Origin: Chloroflexota bacterium
Lineage (GTDB): Bacteria; Chloroflexota; Limnocylindria; QHBO01
DNA length: 6,204 bases
Assembly (NCBI GenBank): GCA_020848055.1
Contig: JADLBB010000082.1
Span: 1-6,204 of the forward strand
Direction: 5' to 3'
Notes under the pieces: model-generated
Databases searched by the model: none
What the model was told of the DNA's origin: nothing
What the model saw: only the letters and a program-made list of their open reading frames with translations
Translations under genes and position numbers: made by a program
Part shown: positions 5,455 through 6,204 of the stretch, in pieces
Numbering within the stretch: the first letter of the stretch is position 1
How the letters are laid out: each line of letters starts with the position of its first letter

Positions 5455-5990
5455 CGCGCGTCCACCTCCAGGAAGGTCAGCATCGTCTCACCGAACCGCC
5501 GCTGCCGGACCGGTGCCAGGCCGTCAACCGCCGGGATCTCGGTTCGCCAGAAGTGCTTGACGACGACCATGGCGCCGGGCTCCAGGTGCGGCCGCAGGGC
5601 GAGCAGCGCGGTCACCATATCACGCCCCTCGTACGGCGGATCGAGGAAGGCCAGGCTCCACGCCCCGTTTGCCGTGGCGAGGAAGCGTTCGACGTCGTCG
5701 CCGTGCACGCCGGCCGACGTCGAAAGGTGCGTGCGCTCCAGGTTGCCGCGCACCGCCGCCAGTGCGGAGCGGTCTCGTTCGACGAAGTCGACGCTCATGG
5801 CGCCGCGTGACAACGCCTCGATCCCGATCGCGCCGCTACCGGCGTACAGGTCGATCGCGCGGGCGGCGGGCACGCGGTCAGCGAGGATGGCGAACAGCGT
5901 CTCCTTGACGCGGTCGGTGATGGGGCGGGTGGCCCGTCCACGCGGGGCGGTCAGCACGATGCCGCGCGCCGTTCCGGCGATCACGCGCAT
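5451..5990 (-). CDS. rsmD: 16S rRNA (guanine(966)-N2)-methyltransferase RsmD
   Basis: RsmD methylates N2 of guanine 966 (E. coli numbering) in 16S rRNA, using S-adenosylmethionine. The 179-residue protein starts with the family's MRVIAGTARG, followed by RPITDRVKETLFAIL (22-36). The SAM-binding motif I DLYAGSGAIGIEALSRGA is at 47-64, and the catalytic motif LDPPY at 116-120. Length and motif order match the family. The ATG at 5988-5990 overlaps the recG stop by one base (TGATG), and GGGAGG (6000-6005) lies nine bases upstream, giving a clear ribosome-binding site. It is coupled downstream to coaD by a four-base overlap. Nothing is unusual in the sequence. Confidence 0.96.
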   Translation of the reverse strand: MRVIAGTARGIVLTAPRGRATRPITDRVKETLFAILADRVPAARAIDLYAGSGAIGIEALSRGAMSVDFVERDRSALAAVRGNLERTHLSTSAGVHGDDVERFLATANGAWSLAFLDPPYEGRDMVTALLALRPHLEPGAMVVVKHFWRTEIPAVDGLAPVRQRRFGETMLTFLEVDAR

Positions 5991-6204
5991 CAGGCCGCGC
6001 CTCCCTCGTCCCCGGCATCCTCCAACGGGGCGAACGTCGTCTGCAGCGCCGCGAGGGCAGGCCGGCGGGCAAGGGTCGAGTCGGTGGCGACGATGCGATC
6101 GGCCAGCTCCCTCGCCCGCTCGGCCAGGCGCAGATGGCGCGGATCGAACAGCGAGGCGACGCGCAACGGCGGCAGGCCGGACTGGCGCGTGCCGACCAGG
6201 TTGC
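5990..6204 (-). CDS. recG: ATP-dependent DNA helicase RecG, C-terminal fragment (5' end outside window)
   Basis: Only the last 70 residues lie in the window. They begin NLVGTRQSGLPPLRVASLFD, matching the conserved tail of RecG (GTRQSG-P-LRVA-L), followed by a charged helix (LRLAERARELADRIVATD) and a short acidic end, DAGDEGGAA. RecG is a branched-DNA helicase that regresses stalled replication forks and processes Holliday junctions. The helicase motifs and wedge domain lie beyond the window edge, so completeness cannot be judged. The TGA at 5990-5992 overlaps the rsmD ATG by one base. recG upstream of rsmD is a familiar arrangement in several Gram-positive-type phyla. Confidence 0.85.
   Translation of the reverse strand, partial: NLVGTRQSGLPPLRVASLFDPRHLRLAERARELADRIVATDSTLARRPALAALQTTFAPLEDAGDEGGAA

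Noticed and set aside
1..6204. tRNA or rRNA genes, CRISPR arrays, insertion sequences, toxin-antitoxin or defence genes
   Set aside because: None is visible. Every stretch is taken up by housekeeping genes, no direct repeats of CRISPR type were seen, and no base-composition break suggests an inserted element.

Overview
This window is an ordinary but tightly packed housekeeping operon. Every gene I can support lies on the minus strand, so transcription runs from high to low coordinates. The DNA is GC-rich, with G/C-dominated third codon positions. The gene set, and the style of the SMC, CoaD and DivIVA-like proteins, fit a Gram-positive-type (Terrabacteria) lineage. Chloroflexota is the most likely, but this is judged from remembered family sequences and was not searched.

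Layout in transcription order: the 3' end of recG (5990-6204); rsmD, 16S rRNA guanine-N2 methyltransferase (5451-5990); coaD, phosphopantetheine adenylyltransferase (4957-5454); a DivIVA/ATP-synthase-b-like coiled-coil protein (4399-4932, probably with a non-canonical ACG start); a DUF177/YceD zinc-binding protein (3854-4402); rpmF, ribosomal protein L32 (3578-3784); plsX, phosphate acyltransferase (2504-3568); nusB (2064-2507); acpP, acyl carrier protein (1820-2059); rnc, RNase III (1083-1805); and the N-terminal third of smc (1-1086). The longest gap is 69 bases (3785-3853). Five junctions overlap by 1 or 4 bases, which suggests translational coupling. There are no tRNA or rRNA genes, mobile elements, CRISPR arrays or clear terminators.

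The genes link rRNA and ribosome work (rsmD, DUF177, rpmF, nusB, rnc) with acyl-carrier and phospholipid supply: CoaD makes the CoA precursor, CoA donates the AcpP arm, and PlsX draws acyl chains from acyl-ACP. RecG and SMC add DNA repair and chromosome organisation. The order resembles two clusters that are separate in Bacillus subtilis (rsmD-coaD...ylbN-rpmF and recG...plsX...acpP-rnc-smc) joined into one. Here nusB stands between plsX and acpP, where fab genes usually lie.

I found no previously undescribed system. The points worth checking are the likely ACG start of the DivIVA-like gene behind a strong Shine-Dalgarno sequence and a perfect -10 hexamer, an RNase III lacking one of its catalytic acidic residues, a CoaD with TNAH in place of TNGH, a DUF177 protein with HxH where I expect cysteines, the position of nusB, and a small hairpin enclosing the plsX start codon.
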